From NCBI GenBank assembly GCA_030837935.1, contig JAUQXU010000038.1, positions 1 through 14,165 of the forward strand: DNA of 14,165 bases, in the 5' to 3' direction. This DNA is from Candidatus Brocadia sp. (lineage in GTDB: Bacteria > Planctomycetota > Brocadiia > Brocadiales > Brocadiaceae). This document shows, one piece after another, positions 1 through 5,823 of this stretch. A program made the position numbers and the translations under genes. Each line of letters opens with the position of its first letter. Positions within the stretch are counted from its first letter, which is position 1. The notes beneath the pieces are model-generated. The model saw nothing but the letters and a program-made list of their open reading frames with translations. It was not told where the DNA came from and did no database searches.

Positions 1-44
1 CTTAATGCATTCGTCTGATTGTTATTCTTTTGCTGGTTTTTACT

Positions 45-68
45 GGTTCAATCGTCCTCGATTGAACC
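45..68. repeat. Inverted repeat copy 1, upstream of rnhA
   Basis: The arm GGTTCAATCG (45-54) and its exact reverse complement CGATTGAACC (59-68) flank a 4-nt loop. The same 9-base arm recurs at 134-156, so this is half of a repeated palindrome. It lies next to a possible extended -10 box (77-85) and could be an operator or an RNA hairpin. There is no T-run after it, so it is not a classic terminator. Confidence 0.75.
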
Positions 69-76
69 GAAATAGC

Positions 77-85
77 TGGTATGAT
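77..85 (+). promoter_or_regulatory. Possible extended -10 promoter for rnhA
   Basis: TG at 77-78, one base, then TATGAT at 80-85 matches an extended -10 element. The -35 region would fall on the right arm of the first inverted repeat and has no good hexamer. If real, the transcript would start near 92 and carry the second palindrome in its leader. Confidence 0.3.
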
Positions 86-133
86 TCCGTCTCACAGCAT
101 GAGTTCAAGCTTTACAGTACCGTTCAAATATAT

Positions 134-156
134 GGTTCAATCTGCAGGATTGAACC
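134..156. repeat. Inverted repeat copy 2, in rnhA leader
   Basis: GGTTCAATC (134-142) and GATTGAACC (148-156) form a perfect 9-bp stem around TGCAG, extended by a T-A pair at 133/157. The stem ends 7 nt before the rnhA SD (164-170). The left arm of copy 1 extended outward (43-53) can also pair with the right arm here (148-158) over 11 bases, so alternative folds are possible. Confidence 0.75.
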
Positions 157-181
157 AGCCTTGAAGGAGAGTTTTTATACT

Positions 182-802
182 ATGGGAAATCTATCTCCAC
201 AGGAATTTTTGTCACTGATATCGAAATACCTGGACACAGAAAGGTTGATCAGGGAAAATCCCTCAGTTACCCGGGAAATGCTTGATACGCTCTTTCAAGA
301 AATTTTGAAAATGGAAAAGGCAAAAGAGCCAGCCGATACTTGTGTGCCACACCGGGACATTCCCCATCGAGGGCAGAAAGGATTTGGAGAACTTATTATT
401 CATACCGATGGGGCATCAAGGGGGAATCCGGGTAAGGCTGGTATCGGTGTGGCCATCTTCAATGAGGATTATCAGCTTGTCGAGGATGTAAGCAGGTTTA
501 TTGGAGAGACTACAAATAACGTTGCTGAATACCAGGCCATGATACTTGCAGCCCAGAAGGCCATTGCCTATCATGCCAAAAAAGTAAATTTTAAGACTGA
601 TAGTGAACTCCTGGTACGGCAACTCAACGGTGTGTACCGCGTAAAGAGCCCAAACATTCTATCTCTCTATAATGAACTCACGAAACTGCTGAATAAAATA
701 CCTGCGTGGAAGATTCACCATGTCCGTAGAGAGGAAAATGTTATTGCCGATACTTTGGCCAATCGAGGCATCGACTCATCGGCGCAGCATAGCGTTAAAT
801 AA
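182..802 (+). CDS. rnhA: Ribonuclease HI family protein with N-terminal helical extension
   Basis: This 206-residue protein should cleave the RNA strand of RNA-DNA hybrids (primer removal, R-loop clearance) in the cytoplasm. The RNase H fold runs from about residue 70 to 197. The four metal-binding acidic residues are visible: D76 in HTDGASRGNPG, E116 in NNVAEYQA, D140 in KTDSELL and D190 in NVIADTLA. It looks like the compact RVT_3/RNase HI type, without the basic-protrusion insert of the E. coli enzyme. About 65 extra N-terminal residues are predicted helical and charged and are not part of the catalytic fold. The start at 182 is chosen because AAGGAGA (164-170) sits 11 nt upstream. The frame stays open to position 5, but the added 59 residues look non-coding and cover the palindromes. 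Confidence 0.9.
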   Translation: MGNLSPQEFLSLISKYLDTERLIRENPSVTREMLDTLFQEILKMEKAKEPADTCVPHRDIPHRGQKGFGELIIHTDGASRGNPGKAGIGVAIFNEDYQLVEDVSRFIGETTNNVAEYQAMILAAQKAIAYHAKKVNFKTDSELLVRQLNGVYRVKSPNILSLYNELTKLLNKIPAWKIHHVRREENVIADTLANRGIDSSAQHSVK

Positions 803-806
803 ACAA

Positions 807-835
807 TTGACTAACACTTACAGGTATGATATAGT
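807..835 (+). promoter_or_regulatory. Sigma70-type promoter for lolD-ilvE
   Basis: TTGACT (807-812), a 17-nt spacer and TATAGT (830-835) give a near-consensus housekeeping promoter just after the rnhA stop. The predicted start is near 842, leaving a leader of about 37 nt before the lolD ATG. Confidence 0.7.
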
Positions 836-878
836 CTCAACCTGCTGTTTTAAAAATTAACGTTTATTGTATGCCACT

Positions 879-1595
879 ATGGTGTCTCGGAATATTACAA
901 ACAGTGATAGTCTATTACAGGCTGTAAATTTATTTAAAGAATACGCGAATGGTGAACGCACTGTTCCTGTGCTGCAAGGGATTAACTTATCCATTGAACA
1001 AGGAGAGATTGTTGCAATTGTAGGTGTATCTGGTGCCGGGAAAAGTACGCTATTACACATCCTTGGGATTTTAGATACCCCAACCGCAGGTTCCGTAATA
1101 TACAAAGGGATAAATCTGACTCAGTTAAGTGCGAAGAAACAGGCCGATATTCGTAACCGTAATTTCGGTTTTGTTTTCCAGTTTTACCATCTTCTGCCTG
1201 ATTTTACCGCCTTAGAGAATGTCTTGTTGCCCGGCCTCATTGGAAGTAGGTTTTCAGGCAGGAAGGCGGCAACAAAAAGTTACACAGAAAGGGCAATTTC
1301 CTTGTTGGAGAGGGTAGGTCTGGGAGACCGGGTAACGCATAAACCTTCGCAACTCTCTGGTGGAGAAAAGCAGAGAGTTGCCATCATACGGGCACTTATT
1401 AATAATCCTGAATTGTTGTTGTGTGATGAACCAACGGGTAATTTAGACACAAAGACAGGCCATGAAATTCTTGAATTGATTTGGAATTTGAATACAACAC
1501 TGAACCAAACAGTCGTGATTGTTACTCATGATGAGGAAATAGCCAAACATGCCGGTCGAGTTATAAGGATTGTTGATGGATGCATTTTGGAATAG
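879..1595 (+). CDS. lolD: LolD-type ABC transporter ATP-binding protein
   Basis: This is a 238-residue cytoplasmic ATPase of the LolD/MacB family, which powers release of lipoproteins from the inner membrane with LolC/LolE-type permeases. All ABC motifs are intact: Walker A from G49 (GVSGAGKST), Q-loop Q101 (FVFQFYHLLP), signature LSGGEKQ at 159-165, Walker B LLLCDEP at 179-185 with catalytic E184, and H-loop H217. VFQFYHLLP and EPTGNLD are typical of LolD/FtsE-like proteins. No permease gene lies beside it, at least from position 1 rightward, so its partner must be elsewhere or left of the window; FtsE- or MacB-like roles are alternatives. There is no SD. An in-frame TTG at 867 is a possible earlier start, but ATG 879 is preferred. 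ilvE follows after 27 nt, probably in the same transcript. Confidence 0.88.
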   Translation: MVSRNITNSDSLLQAVNLFKEYANGERTVPVLQGINLSIEQGEIVAIVGVSGAGKSTLLHILGILDTPTAGSVIYKGINLTQLSAKKQADIRNRNFGFVFQFYHLLPDFTALENVLLPGLIGSRFSGRKAATKSYTERAISLLERVGLGDRVTHKPSQLSGGEKQRVAIIRALINNPELLLCDEPTGNLDTKTGHEILELIWNLNTTLNQTVVIVTHDEEIAKHAGRVIRIVDGCILE

Positions 1596-1622
1596 AAAGA
1601 GAAAGGAGTAAGAATTATAGCG

Positions 1623-2486
1623 ATGGGATTGAAGATTTATATAAATGGTCAAATACTTCCACAGGAAGACGCGAAAATATCAGTTTTTGACCATGGACTG
1701 CTCTATGGGGACGGAGTGTTTGAAGGAATACGTGCGTATAATGGAAAAATATTCACCTTGGATGAACACTTAGATAGACTTTACGACTCCGCAGCGGTTA
1801 TCGCCTTGAAGATACCTATAACAAAGGCTGAAATGGCTAATGCTATAAAAAAGACAATGGAGGCCAACAATCAGACGGACTCCTATATCCGTCTTGTTGT
1901 AACCCGAGGTGTCGGGAAACTCGGATTAGACCCAAACAAATGCGCAACGCCACAGGTTATCATTATTACGGATACAATCGAATTATATCCAAAAGCACTT
2001 TATGAAAAAGGGCTTGACGTCGTAACCGTTCCTACGATTAGAAATCATTTTTCTGCCCTTGATCCGAAGATCAAATCTCTCAATTATCTGAATAATATCC
2101 TGGCAAAGCTTGAATCTATTCAGGCAGGGGCTGGGGAAGCCTTAATGCTCAATAAAGATGGTTATGTAGCGGAGTGTGCAGGCGATAATATATTTATTTT
2201 AAAAGACAATACCCTTTTGACGCCTCCGGAGAGTTCCGGAATATTAATTGGCATTACCAGAAATGTTGTGATGGAATTGGCCACGAAGATGGGGATTCAG
2301 GTAAAAGAGTATTTAATGACTCGATATGATTTATATATTGCCGACGAGTGTTTTTTAACGGGAACTGCCGCTGAAATTATACCCGTTGTAAAAATTGATG
2401 GACGAATAATTGGTACAGGTAAGCCCGGGAAAACCACTCTTGACTTATTAAAAAGATATCGAGACTTAACAAGAAATGGTTGTTAG
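1623..2486 (+). CDS. ilvE: Branched-chain amino acid aminotransferase (class IV)
   Basis: This 287-residue PLP enzyme should interconvert leucine, isoleucine or valine with their 2-oxo acids using glutamate/2-oxoglutarate, the last step of branched-chain synthesis. Fold-type IV signatures are present: FDHGLLYGDGVFEGIR near residues 22-37, the Schiff-base lysine K151 in KIKSLNYLNN, E184 in AECAGDNIF, and the phosphate-binding TGTAAE at 246-251. The KSLNYLNN version of the lysine motif is that of bacterial/archaeal BCATs. D-amino acid aminotransferase is the main alternative and is less likely on this pattern. AAAGGAG at 1602-1608 is an SD lying rather far (14 nt) from the ATG. The stop shares TTAG (2483-2486) with the stop of convergent lspA, and no terminator is visible. 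Confidence 0.9.
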   Translation: MGLKIYINGQILPQEDAKISVFDHGLLYGDGVFEGIRAYNGKIFTLDEHLDRLYDSAAVIALKIPITKAEMANAIKKTMEANNQTDSYIRLVVTRGVGKLGLDPNKCATPQVIIITDTIELYPKALYEKGLDVVTVPTIRNHFSALDPKIKSLNYLNNILAKLESIQAGAGEALMLNKDGYVAECAGDNIFILKDNTLLTPPESSGILIGITRNVVMELATKMGIQVKEYLMTRYDLYIADECFLTGTAAEIIPVVKIDGRIIGTGKPGKTTLDLLKRYRDLTRNGC

Positions 2487-2959
2487 TTGGACGGCCTTGG
2501 CTTTGAAGTAGAAAAGGAAGCAAAAACCATAAAAGATATACCAATACAGATCAGGCTGTCAGCGATATTAAAAGTAGGCCAATGATATTTGTTGCCAATA
2601 TGTAAATCTATGAAATCTCTTACATGCCCATACCATATCCTGTCCCACAGATTTCCTATAGCCCCTGCCAGAATAAGACCTAATGCAAGGTTTGATACAA
2701 AAAGAACCTTATCTGACGTAATATAAATATATATAATTATGGCTATTGCTATAATTGAAAAAATTATAAACATGTTGGTTTTGCCAGGAAACAGCCCAAA
2801 AACAACACCCTCATTTCTACTGCGCAATATATTAATTAATCCCGGTATTAAAATTATTTTTCCGAATTCACCGATTTTTGAAAACACGATCCATTTTGAT
2901 AATATATCCAAGATAACACCACCCATAGTAGCAATAACAAATGTAGCAGTGTTTTTCAT
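2483..2959 (-). CDS. lspA: Lipoprotein signal peptidase (signal peptidase II)
   Basis: This 158-residue inner-membrane aspartyl protease removes signal peptides from prolipoproteins after Lgt modification. Four hydrophobic segments fit the family (about residues 5-25, 63-80, 86-104 and 131-149). The two catalytic aspartates are recognisable: D115 in GHVRDFIDLH and D134 in FNIADS. AGAIGNLWDR at 98-107 and the substrate-loop NEGVVFG at 49-55 (usually NxGAAFG) are also present. Length is typical. It starts 10 nt after the DksA-like gene and has no clear SD, so it is probably translated from that transcript. Lipoprotein processing here pairs functionally with the LolD ATPase encoded nearby. Transcription converges on ilvE with overlapping stop codons. 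Confidence 0.93.
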   Translation of the reverse strand: MKNTATFVIATMGGVILDILSKWIVFSKIGEFGKIILIPGLINILRSRNEGVVFGLFPGKTNMFIIFSIIAIAIIIYIYITSDKVLFVSNLALGLILAGAIGNLWDRIWYGHVRDFIDLHIGNKYHWPTFNIADSLICIGISFMVFASFSTSKPRPSN

Positions 2960-2969
2960 AAAGGTTATT

Positions 2970-3344
2970 TTAAACGTTATCTATTTCCTCTTCTCTTTTA
3001 CAATCTATGCAGAGAGTTGCATACGGTACGGCCTTCAATCGTTCCTTATTTATTTTTTTTCCACATGACTCACAAATACCAAAAGTGCCTTCCTCGATCT
3101 TTTCTAAAGCAGTATCGATATTGCGGAGACTTTCTTCTCCACTTTGGATGAGCTCAATCATGAGATCTCTTTCATAATTGTCTGTGCCCACATCAGCCAT
3201 GTGTATGGGAACGTTAGATAGATCTCCAGATGCATCTTGCCTGGATCTTTTCAATGCCTCCCCTTGCATAGAATCTACTTTTCCGACGAGTTTTTCTCTT
3301 AAGGAAAGGAGGAGTTTTTTAAACTGAGCAAATTCTTCTTTCAT
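2970..3344 (-). CDS. DksA/TraR family C4 zinc-finger protein
   Basis: This 124-residue protein has an N-terminal coiled-coil-like half followed by a C-terminal four-cysteine zinc finger: C91, C94, C112 and C115 (CESCGKKINKERLKAVPYAT then LCIDC). That is the DksA/TraR layout, in which members bind RNA polymerase through the secondary channel and can act with ppGpp. The acidic stretch ADVGTDNYERD at 50-60 lies where DksA has its coiled-coil tip, but I do not see an exact DxxDxA motif, so true DksA function is uncertain. The ATG at 3344 is chosen because GGAG (3351-3354) lies 6 nt upstream; an ATG at 3356 would overlap that SD. lspA follows 10 nt downstream. A good promoter at 3534-3562 gives a leader of about 180 nt. 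Confidence 0.85.
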   Translation of the reverse strand: MKEEFAQFKKLLLSLREKLVGKVDSMQGEALKRSRQDASGDLSNVPIHMADVGTDNYERDLMIELIQSGEESLRNIDTALEKIEEGTFGICESCGKKINKERLKAVPYATLCIDCKREEEIDNV

Positions 3345-3360
3345 TTTCTTCTCCATGAAT

Positions 3361-3439
3361 TAAATTGCAAAATAACAGATCTTCAGGCACTCTCTGAGCG
3401 TTACGTATTCTGGTATACTTTTTAAGACAGTGCAATTTA
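3361..3439 (-). promoter_or_regulatory. Possible structured 5' leader of the DksA-like gene
   Basis: TGCAATTTA (3431-3439) and TAAATTGCA (3361-3369) are perfect 9-base inverted repeats bracketing 61 nt of the leader, with the inner arm ending 16 nt upstream of the chosen ATG. The SD itself is outside the stem. This matches no riboswitch class I know. Confidence 0.3.
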
Positions 3440-3533
3440 GAAAGGCTATTTGACTCTATGAACTATGAAAAAGAGCATAAAAAACTACTTATTCTCACTA
3501 TTGTAGAATGTAAATCTAGTCAAAAGCCGAGTA

Positions 3534-3562
3534 AATATAGCATATTTTAGAAATCTAGTCAA
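3534..3562 (-). promoter_or_regulatory. Sigma70-type promoter facing the DksA-like gene
   Basis: On the minus strand, TTGACT (3557-3562), a 17-nt spacer and TATATT (3534-3539) form a strong match. The transcript would start near 3527. The -35 belongs to TTGACTAGATTT, repeated exactly at 3512-3523, but the second copy has no good -10 at the right distance. Confidence 0.6.
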
Positions 3563-3755
3563 TAGAATTTGAGACTGCGGTGGTGAAGAACCGTGAAATA
3601 ATCAATGGTAACAATCCTCCTTCTTGCGAATTTTCCTTAAAAAATCTTCGGTAAAGTTGTTGGGATAATTTTGAGAAAATAGGGCTGGCCTATCTTTTAC
3701 ATGAGCCTTTGGCGCATAAAATATTGTGTTGTTGCAAAGTACGAAACAAATTCTA
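3563..3755. other. Non-coding stretch, nothing recognised
   Basis: No convincing gene on either strand. A minus-strand AAGGAGG lies at 3616-3622, followed only by a 16-codon TTG-start frame, which is too short to call. No known RNA was recognised. Confidence 0.4.
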
Positions 3756-3803
3756 TAAAACAAAAACGGATAGTCTTCCATAGCACTATCCGTTTTTGTT
3801 TTA
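3756..3803. terminator. Bidirectional intrinsic terminator
   Basis: The left arm AAAACAAAAACGGATAGT (3757-3774) is perfectly complementary to 3785-3802 across a 10-nt loop, and the 3756/3803 pair adds a nineteenth. The stem core is ACGGATAGT/ACTATCCGT, flanked by A-tracts and T-tracts on both sides, so it would terminate on either strand. It lies 27 nt beyond the stop of the minus-strand small gene at 3830-4021. Confidence 0.85.
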
Positions 3804-3829
3804 AATATATCACAGTAATTACAATACTT

Positions 3830-4021
3830 TTAATGTCTTTTTTTTCTTTCTTTCGTCTTTTCTGGAACAATGTCATCTATCTGCCAATTGCGTTCAAAGG
3901 CAGTGCAAGACTTGTAAGCCACATCACGCATAAGGATGTTACAAAAAACAATTTTACTATCCAAGACAATCGCATAGTTACATCCAAAACAAATGCTCTT
4001 CTTGTTTTTCTTATTTTTCAT
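3830..4021 (-). CDS. Small four-cysteine protein, unknown function
   Basis: I do not recognise this 63-residue protein. It has a lysine-rich start (MKNKKNKK), four cysteines (C11, C14, C27, C39; spacing C-x2-C-x12-C-x11-C) and a charged Lys/Arg-rich tail. No signal peptide is obvious. The pattern suggests a small zinc- or Fe-S-binding module, which is inference. Evidence that it is real comes from context: AAGGAG (4031-4036) is 9 nt before the ATG, a near-consensus promoter lies at 4067-4096, and a perfect terminator stem begins 27 nt after the stop. It therefore looks like a monocistronic unit. A longer plus-strand frame over the same bases (3701-4048) runs through the terminator and is rejected. 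Confidence 0.65.
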   Translation of the reverse strand: MKNKKNKKSICFGCNYAIVLDSKIVFCNILMRDVAYKSCTAFERNWQIDDIVPEKTKERKKRH

Positions 4022-4066
4022 CTACGTGTACTCCTTAAGGGTTGGTAGAAACTTATGCATAGAAAA

Positions 4067-4096
4067 ATTGTACCTAATAAATACAGAATAAGTCAA
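4067..4096 (-). promoter_or_regulatory. Promoter of the four-cysteine gene
   Basis: On the minus strand, TTGACT (4091-4096), an 18-nt spacer and TACAAT (4067-4072) each match consensus at 5 of 6 bases. The predicted start is near 4060, giving a leader of about 39 nt with the SD inside it. Confidence 0.65.
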
Positions 4097-4360
4097 TATA
4101 AAAAACACCCTCTCTCTTCATCCGTAAGCATGTTCGGATATTGTGACATAAAAAATTTTAAAATAACGATTGAAATTACTTGCAAAATCTCTTTGTAGGT
4201 GTAATATATCCTCAAATCAGAACAAGGCTCTCGTGTTAACTCAAATGATTGCAATATGTAAAAATATTTTAATAGTATTATCATTGTTGCTTGCTGAGCT
4301 GACTCCGTAGCCATTTGTAAATAAATTTATCTTCCGTCTTTTTATAGGAGGGAAAAGGTC
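4097..4360. other. AT-rich intergenic stretch, no confident gene
   Basis: A 73-codon minus-strand frame (4093-4314) is open here but has no SD, ends inside the promoter of the next gene, and reads as no family I know. Otherwise the stretch holds only the upstream region of the TPR gene. Confidence 0.4.
4249..4278 (+). promoter_or_regulatory. Weak candidate promoter for the TPR gene
   Basis: TTGCAA (4249-4254), an 18-nt spacer and TAGTAT (4273-4278) are each 4 of 6 matches in very AT-rich DNA, so this could be chance. Confidence 0.25.
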
Positions 4361-5209
4361 GTGATGACAGGAAAATTGCTGAAACTTAAACATATTAAAA
4401 TAGGAGTTCTTTTGGCATTCCTAATAATAGCCATAAATGACAAGATAGCACTGAGTGTGGAAAATTCATATAAGTATGAGAAACAGTCGGAGAGGTTCAA
4501 AAGCAGTGCTTTTACACAATTTCAGTCCGGTCTCGATCGAACTATCGGAGGATTGGAGCAAAAATCAGACAATCTTGAGGCTATGAGTCAAAATCTCGAA
4601 GGACGAGTCAATATGCTTGCATCGGAAAAGGATAAATTAAACAAGGCATATACGCAAATGAAGGTAAAGCAATCTACGTTAGAAAAAGAGCATGCCAAAT
4701 TAAAGAAAAAGGCTACATCTCTGGAAGTCGCGTATAAGAAGTTATCCAGCAAGGTCAATGTGGCGAAAACTTCAAAAAAACCAAAATCGGTAGCTCAAAA
4801 AAAATCAGGTGTAAAGACGGCACAAAAAAAAACTACCACCAGGCCAAAGGGTGTAGCAAAAAAAGCATCAGCATCTGGTACAAAGGACATTGGCAGTAAA
4901 AAGACAGAAAGCACATCCCATGTGCAAGTTTATCCCGCCGTGCTAGCTGAAGGTAAAAAATCCGAAGATCAAAAGGGTGAAAAGAGTAGTGACATAGACA
5001 TAAAAAAGATTAACGAGAAGGGGATTGTTTACGGTAAGAAGGGGATGTATGACGAAGCAATAAAGGAATTTCAGAAAGTCGCAACTATTGAACCTGACAT
5101 GGCCAATGTCCATTACAACTTAGGCCTTGCTTACAAAAAGAAAGGGATGCAGACTGATGCGAATAGAGAATTTGCTGAATACGAGCGGTTAAAAGGACAA
5201 AACAATTAA
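4361..5209 (+). CDS. Membrane-anchored coiled-coil, Lys-rich, TPR protein
   Basis: This 282-residue protein has four visible parts. A hydrophobic segment at about 13-27 is a membrane anchor or uncleaved signal. A heptad-rich coiled coil runs from about 55 to 135. A Lys/Ala/Thr/Ser-rich linker from about 134 to 182 has KKPKSVAQKKSGVKTAQKK-type composition. Two tetratricopeptide repeats lie at about 213-246 and 247-280 (FQKVATIEPDMANVHYNLGL across the junction). TPRs bind partner proteins and coiled coils oligomerise; the exact role is unknown. The Lys-rich part resembles histone H1-like tails and could bind DNA if cytoplasmic, or anionic cell wall if periplasmic. The SD AGGAGG (4346-4351) is 9 nt from GTG 4361 and 12 nt from ATG 4364, so either start is possible, differing by one residue. 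Confidence 0.85.
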   Translation: MMTGKLLKLKHIKIGVLLAFLIIAINDKIALSVENSYKYEKQSERFKSSAFTQFQSGLDRTIGGLEQKSDNLEAMSQNLEGRVNMLASEKDKLNKAYTQMKVKQSTLEKEHAKLKKKATSLEVAYKKLSSKVNVAKTSKKPKSVAQKKSGVKTAQKKTTTRPKGVAKKASASGTKDIGSKKTESTSHVQVYPAVLAEGKKSEDQKGEKSSDIDIKKINEKGIVYGKKGMYDEAIKEFQKVATIEPDMANVHYNLGLAYKKKGMQTDANREFAEYERLKGQNN

Positions 5210-5211
5210 GA

Positions 5212-5243
5212 AATATTTTACTCGTAATCCAAATTAAAATATT
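5212..5243. terminator. Possible weak AT-only hairpin between convergent genes
   Basis: AATATTTTA (5212-5220) and TAAAATATT (5235-5243) are perfect inverted arms with a 14-nt loop just after the TPR gene. The stem has no G-C pairs, so a terminator role is doubtful, though the position fits one. Confidence 0.3.
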
Positions 5244-5292
5244 ATGTCTGTTAGATTTCATAACTAAAGCAACTAACGCAGGGTAGAATTGC

Positions 5293-5739
5293 TTATCTTT
5301 GTAAGAGTATTTCTATCTGCCTCGCATTATCATCGAGATATGTCTCGTCCGGTACTTTTTCTAATTCTGCCCGTATGACGTAAGTTCCTTCTTTTAATCC
5401 TTCGGTATTCCAGTTATAGGTGATTTTCTGGGAAGATAGACCATTGAGCGTTTCTGCTTCTCTGCCTATTTGTTGCTTTGTTGTAGGGCATGTTATCGTT
5501 AAGATGGTTGTTACATTCGACGCCCTTTCATTGCCAATAACTACTTCAATACTGACCTTTCTTCCGATAGTTGAGCGTAGTGGTGCATCGAGAGATACAA
5601 TTGTTACGCCATGTACTGGTGGCTGTGCCTTTTTTATTTCGGCTGCCCGGCCACTATCGGATAAATTAATTGATAAAATGGTGCATGTGAAAAGAATTAA
5701 AATTATTCTCCAGCCCTTTTTATCGTAGTTCATCTTCAT
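5293..5739 (-). CDS. Small secreted Ig-like (CARDB-type) protein
   Basis: This 148-residue protein begins with a signal peptide: charged N-region to residue 11, hydrophobic core IILILFTCTILSI, and a likely cut after RAA at 31-33. The mature 115 residues form what looks like one beta-sandwich of the CARDB/Ig-like type. VSIEVVIGNERASNVTTI is followed by a Y-N-W strand and LKEGTYVIRAELE-type strands ending near DDNARQIEI. Such domains mediate adhesion or serve as accessory modules in exported proteins; no catalytic residues are seen. A lone domain of this size is unusual, since CARDB normally occurs in large multidomain proteins. The start is firm: AAGGAGGT (5746-5753), a full anti-SD match, lies 6 nt upstream. 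It sits 84 nt after hutI and may be read from that transcript. Confidence 0.75.
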   Translation of the reverse strand: MKMNYDKKGWRIILILFTCTILSINLSDSGRAAEIKKAQPPVHGVTIVSLDAPLRSTIGRKVSIEVVIGNERASNVTTILTITCPTTKQQIGREAETLNGLSSQKITYNWNTEGLKEGTYVIRAELEKVPDETYLDDNARQIEILLQR

Positions 5740-5823
5740 AAAATGACCTCCTTTTTTTTAAATGCGTGTTACGTGTGATAAATTTGATTAAGATTAATGG
5801 AATAAAAACGCTGGTGATCGGTA

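Noticed and set aside
45..156. tRNA or CRISPR reading of the GGTTCAATC repeats
   Set aside because: GGTTCAATC resembles a tRNA T-loop, but there is no acceptor stem or anticodon arm. Two short palindromes about 89 bp apart do not make a CRISPR array.
5..181. N-terminal 59-residue extension of the RNase HI frame
   Set aside because: It reads through both palindromes, has no SD or family pattern, and a good SD precedes ATG 182.
2739..3068. 109-codon plus-strand frame
   Set aside because: Antisense shadow of lspA and the DksA-like gene, whose catalytic and zinc-binding residues are intact.
3461..3550. About 30-codon plus-strand frame starting near 3458
   Set aside because: Very short, weak and distant SD, and it overlaps the minus-strand promoter of the DksA-like gene.
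3861..4019. Toxin-antitoxin reading of the small gene region
   Set aside because: Only one small gene is supported and it has no toxin or antitoxin motif.
3701..4048. 115-codon plus-strand frame
   Set aside because: It runs through the terminator stem, has no SD, and is antisense to the better supported four-cysteine gene.
4093..4314. 73-codon minus-strand frame
   Set aside because: It has no SD, ends inside the promoter of the next minus-strand gene, and shows no recognisable motif. Homologues could revive it.
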